The notes: generated by a model from the letters alone, not told the origin. Numbered from the stretch's first letter, positions 11,890 to 23,466 are shown. The stretch: 64,000 nt of DNA from Mesostigma viride (GCA_009746045.1 RPFO01000219.1:468501-532500); one strand, 5' to 3'. Numbers and translations: made by a program.

Positions 11890-14800
11890 AAAGAAACATC
11901 TATAAAAAGGTACGACGCGTGGTGTGTTGCGTGCTTTTTTTCTTGGTTCACCCCACTACACCCATCCATGCATGCCAGCACCCCATGACACCCATCCATG
12001 CATGCCAGCACCCCATGACACCCATCCATGCATGCCAGCACCCCACTACACCCATCCATGCATGCCAGCACCCCACTACACCCATCCATGCATGCCAGCA
12101 CCCCATGACACCCATCCATGCATGCCAGCACCCCATGACACCCATCCATGCATGCCAGCACCCTACTACACCCATCCATGCATGCCAGCACCCCATGACA
12201 CCCATCCATGCATGCCAGCACCCCATGACACCCATCCATGCATGCCAGCACCCCATGACACCCATCCACGCATGCCAGCACCCCATGACACCCATCCATG
12301 CATGCCAGCACCCCATGACATCCATCCATGCATGCCAGCACCCCATGACACCCATCCATGCATGCCAGCACCCCATGACACCCATCCATGCATGCCAGCA
12401 CCCCATGACACCCATCCATGCATGCCAGCACCCCACTACACCCATCCATGCATGCCAGCACCCCATGACACCCATCCATGCATGCCAGCACCCCACTACA
12501 CCCATCCATGCATGCCAGCACCCCACTACACCCATCCATGCATGCCAGCACCCCACTACACCCATCCATGCATGCCAGCACCCCACTACACCCATCCATG
12601 CATGCCAGCACCCCATGACACCCATCCATGCATGCCAGCACCCCACTACACCCATCCATGCATGCCAGCACCCCATTACACCCATCCATGCATGCCAGCA
12701 CCCCATGACACCCATCCATGCATGCCAGCACCCCATGACACCCATCCATGCATGCCAGCGCCCCATTACACCCATCCATGCATGCCAAATCCCTTCTACA
12801 CCCATCCATGCATGCCAGCACCCTACTACACCCATCCATGCATGCCAGCACCCTACTACACCCATCCATGCATGCCAGCACCCCATGACACCCATCCATG
12901 CATGCCAGCACCCCATGACACCCATCCATGCATGCCAGCACCCCATGACACCCATCCACGCATGCCAGCACCCTACTACACCCATCCATGCATGCCAGCA
13001 CCCCATGACACCCATCCATGCATGCCAGCACCCCATGACACCCATCCATGCATGCCAGCACCCCATGACACCCATCCACGCATGCCAGCACCCCATGACA
13101 CCCATCCATGCATGCCAGCACCCCATGACATCCATCCATGCATGCCAGCACCCCATGACACCCATCCATGCATGCCAGCACCCCATGACACCCATCCATG
13201 CATGCCAGCACCCCATGACACCCATCCATGCATGCCAGCACCCCACTACACCCATCCATGCATGCCAGCACCCCATGACACCCATCCATGCATGCCAGCA
13301 CCCCACTACACCCATCCATGCATGCCAGCACCCCACTACACCCATCCATGCATGCCAGCACCCCACTACACCCATCCATGCATGCCAGCACCCCACTACA
13401 CCCATCCATGCATGCCAGCACCCCATGACACCCATCCATGCATGCCAGCACCCCACTACACCCATCCATGCATGCCAGCACCCCACTACACCCATCCATG
13501 CATGCCAGCACCCCACTACACCCATCCATGCATGCCAGCACCCCACTACACCCATCCATGCATGCCAGCGCCCCATGACACCCATCCATGCATGCCAGCA
13601 CCCCATGACACCCATCCATGCATGCCAGCGCCCCATGACACCCATCCATGCATGCCAGCACCCCATGACACCCATCCACGCATGCCAGCACCCCACTACA
13701 CCCATCCATGCATGCCAGCACCCCATGACACCCATCCATGCATGCCAGCACCCCACTACACCCATCCATGCATGCCAGCACCCCATGACACCCATCCATG
13801 CATGCCAGCACCCCATGACACCCATCCATGCATGCCAGCGCCCCATTACACCCATCCATGCATGCCAGCACCCTACTACACCCATCCATGCATGCCAGCA
13901 CCCCACTACACCCATCCATGCATGCCAGCACCCCACTACACCCATCCATGCATGCCAGCGCCCCATGACACCCATCCATGCATGCCAGCGCCCCATTACA
14001 CCCATCCATGCATGCCAGCACCCCATGACACCCATCCATGCATGCCAGCACCCCACTACACCCATCCATGCATGCCAGCACCCCATGACACCCATCCACG
14101 CATGCCAGCACCCCATGACACCCATCCATGCATGCCAGCACCCCATGACACCCATCCATGCATGCCAGCACCCCACTACACCCATCCATGCATGCCAGCG
14201 CCCCATGACACCCATCCATGCATGCCAGCACCCCATGACACCCATCCATGCATGCCAGCGCCCCATGACACCCATCCATGCATGCCAGCACCCCATGACA
14301 CCCATCCACGCATGCCAGCACCCCATGACACCCATCCATGCATGCCAGCACCCCATGACACCCATCCATGCATGCCAGCACCCCACTACACCCATCCATG
14401 CATGCCAGCACCCCATGACACCCATCCATGCATGCCAGCACCCCATGACACCCATCCATGCATGCCAGCACCCCACTACACCCATCCATGCATGCCAGCA
14501 CCCCATGACACCCATCCATGCATGCCAGCACCCCACTACACCCATCCATGCATGCCAGCACCCCACTACACCCATCCATGCATGCCAGCACCCCACTACA
14601 CCCATCCATGCATGCCAGCACCCCATGACACCCATCCATGCATGCCAGCACCCCACTACACCCATCTATGCATGCCAGCACCCCACTACACCCATCCATG
14701 CATGCCAGCACCCCACTACACCCATCCATGCATGCCAGCACCCCACTACACCCATCCATGCATGCCAGCACCCCACTACACCCATCCATGCATGCCAGCG

Positions 14801-14900
14801 CCCCATGACACCCATCCATGCATGCCAGCGCCCCGTTACACCCATCCATGCATGCCAGCACCCCCCACATGTATTTATGCATGCCAGCACCCCCCCCTAG
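11890..14900. repeat. Sixth long-repeat unit with a ~97-copy satellite, right end truncated
   Basis: The left part of the unit (11890-11945) and the satellite (11946 to about 14865) copy the fifth unit closely, offset by about 3726 bp. The 810-bp higher-order period is also visible here (12166 and 12976). The array ends in a degenerate ACATGTATTTATGCATGCC copy at 14867-14886 and runs into a CCCT repeat, so the usual right half of the long unit is missing. Confidence 0.95.
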
Positions 14901-15140
14901 GTATTTATCCTCCCTCCCTCCCTCCCTCCCTCCCTCCCTCCCTCCCTCCCTCCCTCTCTCCCTCCCTCCTTCCCTCCTTCCCTCCTTCCCTCCTTCCCTC
15001 CTTCCCTACCTCCCTCCTTCCCTCCCTCCCTGCCTGCCTCCCTCCTTCCCTCCTTCCCTCCTTCCCTCCTTCCCTACCTCCCTCCTTCCCTCCCTCCCTG
15101 CCTGCCTCCCTCCCTCCCTTCCTCCCTCCCTCCGAGGGGG
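14901..15140. repeat. (CCCT)n / (CCTT)n microsatellite
   Basis: A polypyrimidine tract built of CCCT with CCTTCC and CCTGCCTG variants, partly duplicated (about 14965-15035 and 15045-15105). It abuts the truncated end of the satellite block. No gene. Confidence 0.95.
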
Positions 15141-15254
15141 GGCATTTCATTGATCACTCCTTTTCCCTCCCTCCCACCTGCTGGGCAACTTGGATTTAAT
15201 TCTGTCACCCGGCACAATTTTCTCACACGCATGTAGTGGTATTCTTATTTATCT

Positions 15255-15655
15255 CATGCCAACGGCCGTTGGACCTGAAAAACTAAATGTGGAAAATATG
15301 TAATCCTTGTAATTCTGATTGCAACGTTTTTGCGCATTCCTTGCAGATTCCACGTCGCCACACAAGATTCGCGTCTGTCAACCACCTGCAAGGTACTTTT
15401 TTTATTATTATGCGTTTTTTGGGCAGTCGCTCCCTCTTCTGATTTTCTTGATGCCAACGGCCGTTGGACTTGCAAAATCAGTTTCCATCATTGCTGTTGT
15501 GATTTACGTGATGCCAACGGCCGTTGGACCTGCAAAAAAAGTTCTTGCCAATTTTTTTTGCGTTATTGATTATACGCCAGTTTTATCAGCCGTTGCATTA
15601 CGACGTTTTTATCTTAACTTCATTGCTGTAATGCCAACGGCCGTTGGCGTTGTAA
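15255..15655. repeat. Four spaced palindromes upstream of a small gene
   Basis: CCAACGGCCGTTGG copies occur near 15259, 15452, 15512 and 15632, each preceded by ATG and followed by a purine-rich arm such as ACCTGAAAAA. They lie in the region before the small CDS at 15753, likely in 5' introns or promoter sequence. Similarity between units suggests duplication of about 60-190 bp segments. Confidence 0.75.
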
Positions 15656-15752
15656 AATAAAATTGTACTCCGGCTGATGAATTAATCTGCCCATGAAGGT
15701 ACTAGGTTTACTTACATTGGACGTGCCAGTTGTGCTTCACGTGCAGTTTTCA

Positions 15753-16007
15753 ATGGAGAAAGACAAGGACGTTTCGGTGTCGAACCAGGAGAGAGAGGCA
15801 GTTGAACGGGGGGCCAAAAAACTGCCAGCCGAAGTTGTTAGAGCGATTGAGAAATTTTGGGATTCAATTCCAGCCATGGTTGTGATGAAAAAAGATGATG
15901 TACAAGCTGAAGTGGACGAAATGCCGGCCTTAATTTCCGACGATGAAGGGGATGGTGTCAACTTTATTCAACCGGGAAACAAACGTAAACTGAAACGCAA
16001 AAAGTAG
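15753..16007 (+). CDS. Small acidic/basic protein of unknown function
   Basis: I chose the ATG at 15753, just after an acceptor-like CACGTGCAG; it gives 84 residues. The protein starts MEKDKDVSVSNQEREAVERG, has an acidic stretch (LISDDEGDGVNF) and ends in a lysine-rich tail (KRKLKRKK) that could be a nuclear localisation signal. No domain is recognised. The upstream palindrome-rich sequence may be its 5' intron. It might also be the last exon of a longer gene; an upstream exon was not identified. Confidence 0.45.
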   Translation: MEKDKDVSVSNQEREAVERGAKKLPAEVVRAIEKFWDSIPAMVVMKKDDVQAEVDEMPALISDDEGDGVNFIQPGNKRKLKRKK

Positions 16008-16188
16008 TGCGACCTAAGATGTTTTTAAATGTATATGCCAATTTAATGAAATCATTTTCTGAGGTTGTGAAGGACCTGACTGTTTTAAAAATGAATGATT
16101 ACAATAAATTAGGCAAACACACTAATGGGAAAACGCGTTTTTTTTGGCCGCGATGTAAATCTTTTTGTTCGTTTTTTCCCTGAAAAAG

Positions 16189-16965
16189 ATGGCCGAGATC
16201 GCGAATGAGTCCGAGTTCGTGAATGAAGTCTACGGAAGCGTCCTTCAAAACGTTTACAAACAAGTTCGCTTTCTGTCGCGTGGCATATTCGAGGAAGTTC
16301 GTGTCGCGCAGGAGAAGACAGGCCGCCACTTGGCCGTTTTATTGGCGTTTGATTCGTTCAGCCAAATGGAGAGGGTTATGTACGCCCAGCTAGCTGATAT
16401 GAACTTCTGTATTCAAGAGGGTTTTTTCGTACCACAGATGGATCTAAGAGCGCCAATAGACCCAACGAGGGAGTTCCGCCTTTTGGTGTCGTTCATTACA
16501 AAGGGGCCAAAGATAGAGTTGGGGGAAGAGGAAGGGGCTCAGCTTGGGTGCACCTACAAGCGCGCATTTTACCCGAATGTTACGTCTTCCCTGCGCGTGA
16601 GGGCTGATGCGTGTGTAGGGGCAGAAGTACCCCTCAACATGAACTTTTTCTTGCTCTCTGACCCGATCGTGAGGGATGGGGATCCCATGCGTGGTATGCG
16701 AAATTGCTCCAAGGAGGGGTGTGGGTGCGACACAGGCCCTCAGAAGTGGTGTAGAGGATGTAGGGATGCCAGATATTGCAGTGAGGAGTGCCAGCGTGCT
16801 GACTGGAGTAGGCATAAGGATAGATGCGAACGTCTGAGGCAAGCAAGGGAGGGGCTGGCAGGGGTGATAAGGGGGGTAAACAGGACGACCATACTGGATG
16901 GAACCGAGGTCGACTTCTCTGAGGTTGACTTCTCCTTCACCTTCTACTACGGTTCTTCCTCATAG
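16189..16965 (+). CDS. MYND-type zinc finger protein
   Basis: The 258-residue ORF starts at an ATG directly preceded by a T-rich tract and AAG, chosen because homology with the second MYND gene begins here. The C-terminal MYND finger is clear: CSKEGCGC, CRGCRDARYC, CQRADW and HKDRC, in the usual C-x(n)-C...C-x2-C...C-x3-C...H-x3-C layout (about residues 178-225). The N-terminal 170 residues are shared with the gene at 23475 (for example FRLLVS after a GFFVPQ/GFYKPT segment) but match no domain I know. MYND fingers usually bind proline-rich peptides in partner proteins; the partner is unknown. Intronless in this stretch. Confidence 0.8.
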   Translation: MAEIANESEFVNEVYGSVLQNVYKQVRFLSRGIFEEVRVAQEKTGRHLAVLLAFDSFSQMERVMYAQLADMNFCIQEGFFVPQMDLRAPIDPTREFRLLVSFITKGPKIELGEEEGAQLGCTYKRAFYPNVTSSLRVRADACVGAEVPLNMNFFLLSDPIVRDGDPMRGMRNCSKEGCGCDTGPQKWCRGCRDARYCSEECQRADWSRHKDRCERLRQAREGLAGVIRGVNRTTILDGTEVDFSEVDFSFTFYYGSSS

Positions 16966-17044
16966 AAAAACTGGAAATGTAGAGTAATAATTTGCTTTTG
17001 AGGCTGGAAAACTGGACGCATTTTGGGTTTGAAATTTGTGTATG

Positions 17045-17190
17045 TAGTCCTGATTTGTGTTGTAAAATGGTGTAATGGTGAATTCTCTTTTCACTTTGAA
17101 ATTGGAATAAAATTGACCTGATTTGTGTTGTAAAATGGTGTAATAGTGAATTCTCCTTTCACTTTGAAATTGGAATAAAATTGACTTTCG
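17045..17190. repeat. Two tandem ~68-bp AT-rich units
   Basis: The segment from CCTGATTTGTGTTGTAAAAT to GGAATAAAATTGAC is present twice in direct orientation downstream of the MYND gene stop. Each copy contains AATAAA, so it may supply duplicated polyadenylation signals. A palindrome copy with one change (CCAACGGCCGTTAG) follows at about 17235. Confidence 0.7.
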
Positions 17191-17368
17191 TTTTCTCTCA
17201 TGCGACTGTAGTGGGTTAAACAACAATTAGTGACCCAACGGCCGTTAGGGATTGGAAACCTCGCCTAACGTTTGCATATTTTCTTTCCGACAAAACCTCA
17301 TTTTTTTTAGGGATGGACGTCAATGTATGTTATGTGCAGAGGGGACAAGTTTGACGTCGGGGCCGATA

Positions 17369-17876
17369 ATGGAAGGGGATATCTCACTGCCGTGGGAAAT
17401 TTGGACCGAAGTCGCAGCTTTTATGGAGGCGCCCGACGTAGCCCGCTTTGAAGCAGTTTGTAGAGGGGCTAGGGAAGCGGTGTCGGGGAGGTATGAACCC
17501 CAATTCAGCTTTAAGTTGATTTCTGGGTTAGTGGACGAATTCGGGAATGGCCCTCGTACATTGATAACTGAGTCTCTTTTCCGAGAATTGTATGGCGGGC
17601 AAGTAACGTGTGCAAGCGCTGATATCACCCCCTACACACTCGTCACAAGGGGAATGTATTTTAAGGTATATTGTGAAGAAGTTGAGGCGGTGTTAGGACG
17701 CCAGCCAGCACCAGAGGGACATGCACGAGCAAGGACGATGGGAGGGTTGTTCAGGTCCCAGCGTGCTGAGAGGAGACGTGTGTTGGAGAGGAATTGGAGG
17801 GGGTGGACAGCTCGCATACGCCAATTGGGAAAGGAAATGGATGACTTGTACGATAATTATGAACTATGGGGGTTAA
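17369..17876 (+). CDS. F-box-like protein, 5' part, interrupted by a transposon
   Basis: The N-terminus carries an F-box-like motif: ISLPWEIWTEVAAFMEAPDV followed by ARFEAVCRGARE, with the leucine-proline start and the hydrophobic/cysteine-arginine end typical of the family. F-box proteins recruit targets to SCF ubiquitin ligases through Skp1. I start at the ATG at 17369, five codons before the motif; an in-frame ATG at 17327 is possible, and an acceptor-like T-tract-AG lies at about 17310. The coding frame runs into a TTAA-flanked element at 17877 and stops soon after inside it (17917). The continuation resumes after the element at 19580 in exactly the right frame. Confidence 0.7.
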
Positions 17877-19575
17877 CCCCTAAATGGGCAGAAATACTGC
17901 CGATGCATCGGCTGTAACTTCACAATTTTGCAAACCAGATGCCATCCAACCCACCCATATCCAATGGCTGTCCTTGGGGGCCAAGCATGTCCATGAGTTG
18001 CCCTTCGGGTTGGTATATCACAACCTTACATATATGCAGGGTAGGCCATGCATAACTGCCGTCAAAGTCAGGGGGGTCAAGACGAGCGTTTTCATTTTTG
18101 GTAGAGTGTGCATTTTGAATTATGTTGTAAGAGCTAGGCACCTACCACTTCAGGGATGATAAACAATTAGTTGCTGAACAGTTTGAGCCATTGGGGTCAT
18201 CATTTGGGTGGGTATACCAGCAGTTACACCCAGTACAGCCCATAGGGGTACCGTTGGTAAAAAGCAACCAAGGGGGTAGGGGTGGGCATACTACCTACTA
18301 ATACCTACTAATATGGCCCCCAACCATGCCACACAATACATTTCCCTTCCACAATGATGGGGAAACATAACTGCATCATCACACTGCCCTTACATGGCAC
18401 CTATGTGCAGGTGCCACCTTGTCCATGCACGTAGGTAACGTGGTACGGATACCCTACGCAAGGCATGCATTCTAGGAGGCAGCCACCAACAAACTAGTGA
18501 TGTTAAGCCTATTTCAGCTTGCCCTAGCAAGGATAAACTAGGCCTAAGCTGCTATAGCTTGACAGGTGATGGCCAGCACACCTGGTGGCACATGCTGACA
18601 ATGGGAAGCTTCTACTCACCGGTTACATGCTTGATGATGCCACAGAGACCAGCCAACTGCCTCACACTCATGCAATATATGTGTGGGAAATGTATAACAA
18701 ACATATATGGAGGTATTCAAACCCATACAGCCTCTAAAACTTATCACCATCACACTATGGCAGGTCAACTGACTGAGGGAAGCATCTAAGAATGGTGTTT
18801 TAGGAAGGGGCCAGGCCATGGTCAAGAAAGAGCATGAATAATGAAGAAAGAATGTGCTACACAAGCTAGAACGTATATATAAACGTCAAACATCGACAAG
18901 AAAACGATAACTCAGCTTTACCTGGCATGGCTGGCATTACCTTGGCCCAGGCGGTGGCCGGAAAATGGCGCATTGCGGCACACCAAAGTTGTGCACCATG
19001 GTCGCTAGATTCGACGATTTCTGGCCACCCTTGCACGTTTACGACTACAAATCATCATAACAAGTAAAAATAAACCGATATATCCTTTAAAATACGCCGG
19101 AAAGGTATTGCTGTCAACGTTTCTATCGTCCGGCCTGATCGCAGTTTTTTCCAGCAAGAACGCTGCCGACACCTATCAAATGGCATTCCCGCGAACCAGA
19201 AATTGGCCTGTATCATATTTAGGACGTATAAAATCAATTTCCTGAGTTTGGTCAGAAAATTCGAACGAAAACGTAAATGCCATGCGTGGGCGCAAGCCGC
19301 CATGGCCAGGTCGTCGTTTTCCGGAATGCACGTTGTACGTGAAAAAGTACCCTGACCCCTTCTACTTTGACCGGCCAGAACACCTCTATAACTTTGTCAG
19401 AAGTATGCAAACCCTAGTACCATGCTGTGAGGAAAATTATAAACTTTCGATCTTCTCAGCTAAAGTTTTCCTAATTCTCAATAGTTTTCGCGGCATTTGG
19501 TCCCCCGAGAAGGGGCCGACGTGTCGGCTGTAACTCAGTTTTAGGCGGAAAATCGGCAGCCAGACCATTTAGGGG
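17877..19575. mobile_element. Non-autonomous piggyBac-like DNA transposon inserted in the F-box gene
   Basis: The 1699-bp element is flanked on both sides by TTAA (17873-17876 and 19576-19579), the target-site duplication of piggyBac transposons. The ends form an 11-bp perfect terminal inverted repeat, CCCCTAAATGG on the left and its complement on the right. Subterminal palindromes GCCGATGCATCGGC (left) and GCCGACGTGTCGGC (right) are each followed by TGTAACT in the same orientation. No transposase ORF is present inside; short ORFs of 60-90 codons look incidental. A transposase would have to come from another copy. Joining the flanks across one TTAA restores the F-box reading frame, so the insertion is probably recent. 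Confidence 0.85.
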
Positions 19576-19579
19576 TTAA

Positions 19580-19977
19580 GGAGCATTTTCTGGTTCTGCC
19601 ATACTCCTTATGACCCGGATGAGGAAATTTTTTTTCCTCCGGGGAGGAGAGCGCGTAGGGAGGCAGAATGGGTGAAGCTTTTGGAGGGGCTGCCTCTGCA
19701 GGGGGGAGGAATGGCATGTGCAGTTCTGATTATGGGATTTGATGAGAACGCTGACATGAAGGCCTTATTAGAGAGGAGGTGTAGGGAGGAGGATATGGCA
19801 AGCGTGTTGGTGGAGTTAGCCATGCAGGTCCTCAGCGGAACAATCTTCCCCCCGGATTATCTCAAGTTTTTTGGGGGGAAGGAGGCACGCTTGCTGTATT
19901 TGGCCGAGAGTAGTATGTACAAGTGGAAAGGGGACGTGATGTTGTGTTTGGATGAGGATTCTGAAGAGGTTGAATGA
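19580..19977 (+). CDS. F-box-like protein, 3' part, after the transposon
   Basis: This continues the F-box ORF: the TTA codon at the TTAA site is shared and the following codons read RSIFWFCHTPYDPDEEIFF. It ends with SMYKWKGDVM and an acidic tail at the stop at 19977. Together with 17369-17876 it gives 906 bp, 301 residues plus stop, with no internal stop once the element is removed. The C-terminal 130 residues match no domain I recognise; in F-box proteins this part usually binds the substrate. With the element in place this half has no start of its own, apart from a possible internal ATG near 19714. Confidence 0.7.
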
Positions 19978-20225
19978 TGAAACATAAATTTCATTCATAA
20001 ATTTTGAATTCTAATATTGAATGAAATTCGCCAATTTTTGATGATGTGTAAAGCTGATGGCTAAATAATTCAATAAAACACAAAGGGGACTTAATGTTGA
20101 GGTTGAATGGTGAAAGATAAATTTCATTAATAAATTTTGAATTCTAATATTGAATGAAATTCGCCAATTTTTGCTGATGGCTAAAGCTGGGTTTGATAAT
20201 TTAATTATCTCTAATTCTGTCAACT
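19978..20225. repeat. Duplicated AT-rich 3' flank
   Basis: A segment of about 60 bp (from ATAAATTTCATT to CGCCAATTTTTG) occurs at about 19984-20040 and again at 20114-20170, joined by an AATAAA-containing spacer. It lies directly after the F-box gene stop and probably represents duplicated 3' UTR. Nothing else is visible. Confidence 0.7.
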
Positions 20226-20264
20226 GTCACATATATATAAATTTGACATGAATTCGGCATTTTT

Positions 20265-20395
20265 TGGATTCCAACGGCCGTTGGAACTCAAAAAACATTT
20301 CTAGTGTGGTTAAAATGTTGTGGGTATTTTGTTAAATGGAGTGACCAATGGTTGTGATTTATTTGATGCCAACGGCCGTTGGACCTTGACAAACA
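20265..20395. repeat. Two palindromes about 96 bp apart
   Basis: Perfect CCAACGGCCGTTGG copies lie near 20272 and 20368, with right arms AACTCAAAAAACATT and ACCTTGACAAACATT. Both are followed by a segment reading CTAGTGT, so the two units are duplicates of each other. A variant with GGGCG follows near 20737. Confidence 0.75.
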
Positions 20396-20503
20396 TTGCT
20401 AGTGTAGCGCAACAGTGGTGGATAATTTGTTTAATGGAGGGGCCGTCGCATCTGCTTGTGATTTTTTTAGGCTGAACAGTCACCGAAAATGTCGACATTA
20501 TTT

Positions 20504-20702
20504 CTCCACACCCACAAAAAACTCGTTCCGGAACTGTTCCAAGCGAATAGCACTGACAGGGTTCGAACCCAGGTCCACATTGATGTTGGGGAGTGAGGTG
20601 GGCCAGCCATCATGTTCCGCACACAAATCTGGCTCGACTCCGATCCCTGGCAGTGCTCTTCGCTTCGATCAGGTCCGGAACGAGTTTTTTGTGGGGTTGG
20701 AG
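20504..20702. mobile_element. 199-bp MITE with long terminal inverted repeats
   Basis: The left end (from CTCCACACCCACAAAAAACT) and the reverse complement of the right end (from CTCCAACCCCACAAAAAACT) match for about 60 bp with scattered changes, including CTCGTTCCGGA, AAGCGAA and AGCACTG. There is no room for a coding sequence. The unmatched centre contains CATCATGTTCCGCAC. A GGGTTCGAACCC palindrome in the left arm resembles a tRNA B-box, but no tRNA can be folded. A target-site duplication is not clear. Confidence 0.7.
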
Positions 20703-21003
20703 CAATAAATACTCTTTTACCGGGAAGAGGCGTAATGCCAACGGGCGTTGGACCTGAAAAATTGTGTGGTTAAATCAAGTGACAGAATATGAATGTGATT
20801 TATTTTACATTTAAAAACATATGTTATTTGGGAGGAGAAGAAAGTTGGTTTTTGAGGTGTGTGTATCTTACGGTTTTGCGATGGAGGAAACCTCTAACAA
20901 TCCTGATGCTCTCGTGATCGTGTTTTGTTTATGTGATATCTGTCAAGGCAGGAAGGAGAGGAGTCGCCCGTTGCTGAGAAGCTGAGGACAACTGTACTGG
21001 AAA

Positions 21004-23466
21004 GGTATGTGGACAAGGACAACTGTGGGTGTGGGGGGAACAGCTTGGTGGACACTATTTCTGACTGGTCCGTAAGGCCTCTACCCGAAGGGGGTTGTGA
21101 GCCAACGGCCGTTGGAATTGGAAAAACATTATCATATGCTTTTTATTCGTTTGATAGGGTGGCAAGCAGCCAGGATGTGTCTTTCATGCAGCTTAGTGGT
21201 GGCTATTACCATTTTTCTTCCAAGAAAGGCCTCCAAAAAATCTAGCTGAGCATAAACATGGGCTTGACTGGTTGGTAAGGCATCCACCCTTCCCAGAGGG
21301 GGGTTGTGAGCCAACGGCCGCTAGACTTGAAAAACATTATCATGTGCATTTCATTCCTTTGAGTGGGTGGCAATCAGCCAGGATGTATCTTTCATTCAGC
21401 TTAGTGGTGGCTATTACCATTTTTCTCCATGAAAGGCCTCCAAAAAATCTAGCTGAGCATAAAGATGGGCTTGACTGGTTCGTAAGGCATCCACCCTTCC
21501 CACAGGGGGGTTGTGAGCCAACGGCCGTTGGAATTGGAAAAACATTATCATGTGCATTTGATTCTTTTCATTTGGTGGCAGTAAGGCAGGATGCGTCTTT
21601 CATGCAGCTTAGTGAAGGTTATTACCATGTGCCTTCCAAGAAAGGCCTCCAAAAATCTAGCTGAGCATAAAGATGTGGTTGACTGGTTCGTAAGGCATCC
21701 ACCCTTCCCACAGGGGGGTTGTGAGCCAACGGCCGTTGGAATTGGAAAAACATTATCATGTGCATTTCATTCTTTTCATTGGGTGGCAATAAGGCAGGAT
21801 GTGTCTTTCATGCAGCTTAGTGATGGCTATTTACCATTTTTCTTCCAAGAAAGGCCTCCAAAAATCTAGCTGAGCATAAAGATGTGGTTGACTGGTTCGT
21901 AAGGCCTCCACCCTTCCCATAGGGGGGTTGTGAGCCAACGGCCGTTAGACTTGAAAAACATTATCATGTGCATTCCATTCGTTTAATTGGGTGGCAATAA
22001 GGCAGGATGTGTCTTTTATGCAGCTTAGTGGTGGCTATCACCATTTTTCTTCCAAGAAAGGCCTCTGAAAAATCTACCTGAGCATAAAGATGGGCTTGAC
22101 TGGTTCGTAAGGCATCCACCCTTCCCAGAGGGGGGTTGTGAGCCAACGGCCGTTGGACTTGAAAAACATTATCATGTGCATTTCATTCGTTTGATAGGGT
22201 GGCAATAAGGCAGGATGTGTCATTCATGCAGCTTAGTGATGGTTATTACCATGTGCCTTCCAAGAAAGGCCTCCAAAAATCTAGCTGAGCATAAAGATGT
22301 GGTTGAATGGTTCGTAAGGCATCCACCCTTCCCAGAGGGGGGTTGTGAGCCAACGGCCGTTGGACTTGAAAAACATTATCATGTGCATTTCATTCCTTTG
22401 AGTGGGTTGGCAATCAGCCAGGATGTATCTTTCATTCAGCTTTGTGGTGGCTATTACCATTTTTCTTCCAAGAAAGGCCTCCAAAAATCTAGCTGAGCAT
22501 AAAGATGTGGTTGAATGGTTCGTAAGGCATCCACCCTTCCCACAGGGGGGTTGTGAGCAAACGGCCGTTGGACTTAAAAAAATTGGCGCAATTCAACCCT
22601 AAAAAATTACCATGTGCATTTCATTCGTTTAATTGGGTGGCAATAAGCAGGATGTGTCTTTTATGCAGCTTAGTGGTGGCTATTACCATTTTTCTCCTAG
22701 AAAGGCCTCCAAAAATCTAGCTGAGCATAAAGATGGGGCTTGAATGGTTCGTAAGGCATCCACCCTTCCCACAGGGGGTTGTGAGCCAACGGCCGTTGGA
22801 ATTGGAAAAACATTATCATGTGCATTTCATTCTTTCATTTGGTGGCAGTAAGGCAGGATGTGTCTTTCATGCAGCTTAGTGATGGTTATTACCATGTGCC
22901 TTCCAAGAAAGGCCTCCAAAAATCTAGCTGAGCATAAAGATGTGGTTGAATGGTTCGTAAGGCATCCACCCTTCCCACGGGGGTTGTGAGCCAACGGCCG
23001 TTGGACTTGAAAAACATTACCATGTGCATTTCATTCGTTTCATTTGGTGGCAGTAAGGCAGGATGTGTCTTTTATGCAGCTTAGTGGTGGCTATTTACCA
23101 TTTTTCTCCTAGAAAGGCCTCCAAAAATCTAGCTGAGCATAAAGATGGGGCTTGACTGGTTCGTAAGGCATCCACCCTTCCCACAGGGGGGTTGTGAGCC
23201 AACGGCCGTTGGAATTGGAAAAACATTATCATGTGCATTTCATTCCTTTCATTTGGTGGCAGTAAGGCAGGATCTGTCTTTCATGCAGCTTAGTGATGGT
23301 TATTACCATGTGCCTTCCAAGAAAGGCCTCCAAAAATCTAGCTGAGCATAAAGATGTGGTTGAATGGTTCGTAAGGCATCCACCCTTCCCACAGGGGGGT
23401 TGTGAGCCAACGGCCGTTAGACTTGAAAAACATTACTTACGTATTACGCACGTGCCAATTGGCGCA
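21004..23466. repeat. Twelve-copy ~209-bp tandem array, one palindrome per unit, probably a 5' intron
   Basis: Units repeat with palindromes near 21101, 21311, 21520, 21728, 21938, 22145, 22351, 22560, 22788, 22999, 23209 and 23408. Each has GGGGGGTTGTGAGCCAAC before and GGAAAAACATTATCATG after the palindrome, then an AAAGGCCTCCAAAAATCTAG segment. A GGAAAGGTATGTGG donor-like site at 21003/21004 and a GGCGCAG acceptor-like site just before 23467 bracket the array, so it may be one 2.46-kb intron in the 5' part of the MYND gene at 23475. ORFs of 60-130 codons inside repeat with the array and are not genes. Confidence 0.8.

Noticed and set aside
7022-14900. Open frames of up to 1235 codons on both strands
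   Set aside because: They are by-products of a 30-bp repeat without stop codons; the same stretch is open in several frames on both strands and monomer variants do not preserve one frame.
6028-14900. CRISPR array
   Set aside because: Repeats are directly contiguous with no unique spacers, and the context is eukaryotic.
20545-20580. tRNA or SINE B-box (GGGTTCGAACCC)
   Set aside because: It lies within a MITE inverted repeat and has no matching tRNA fold.
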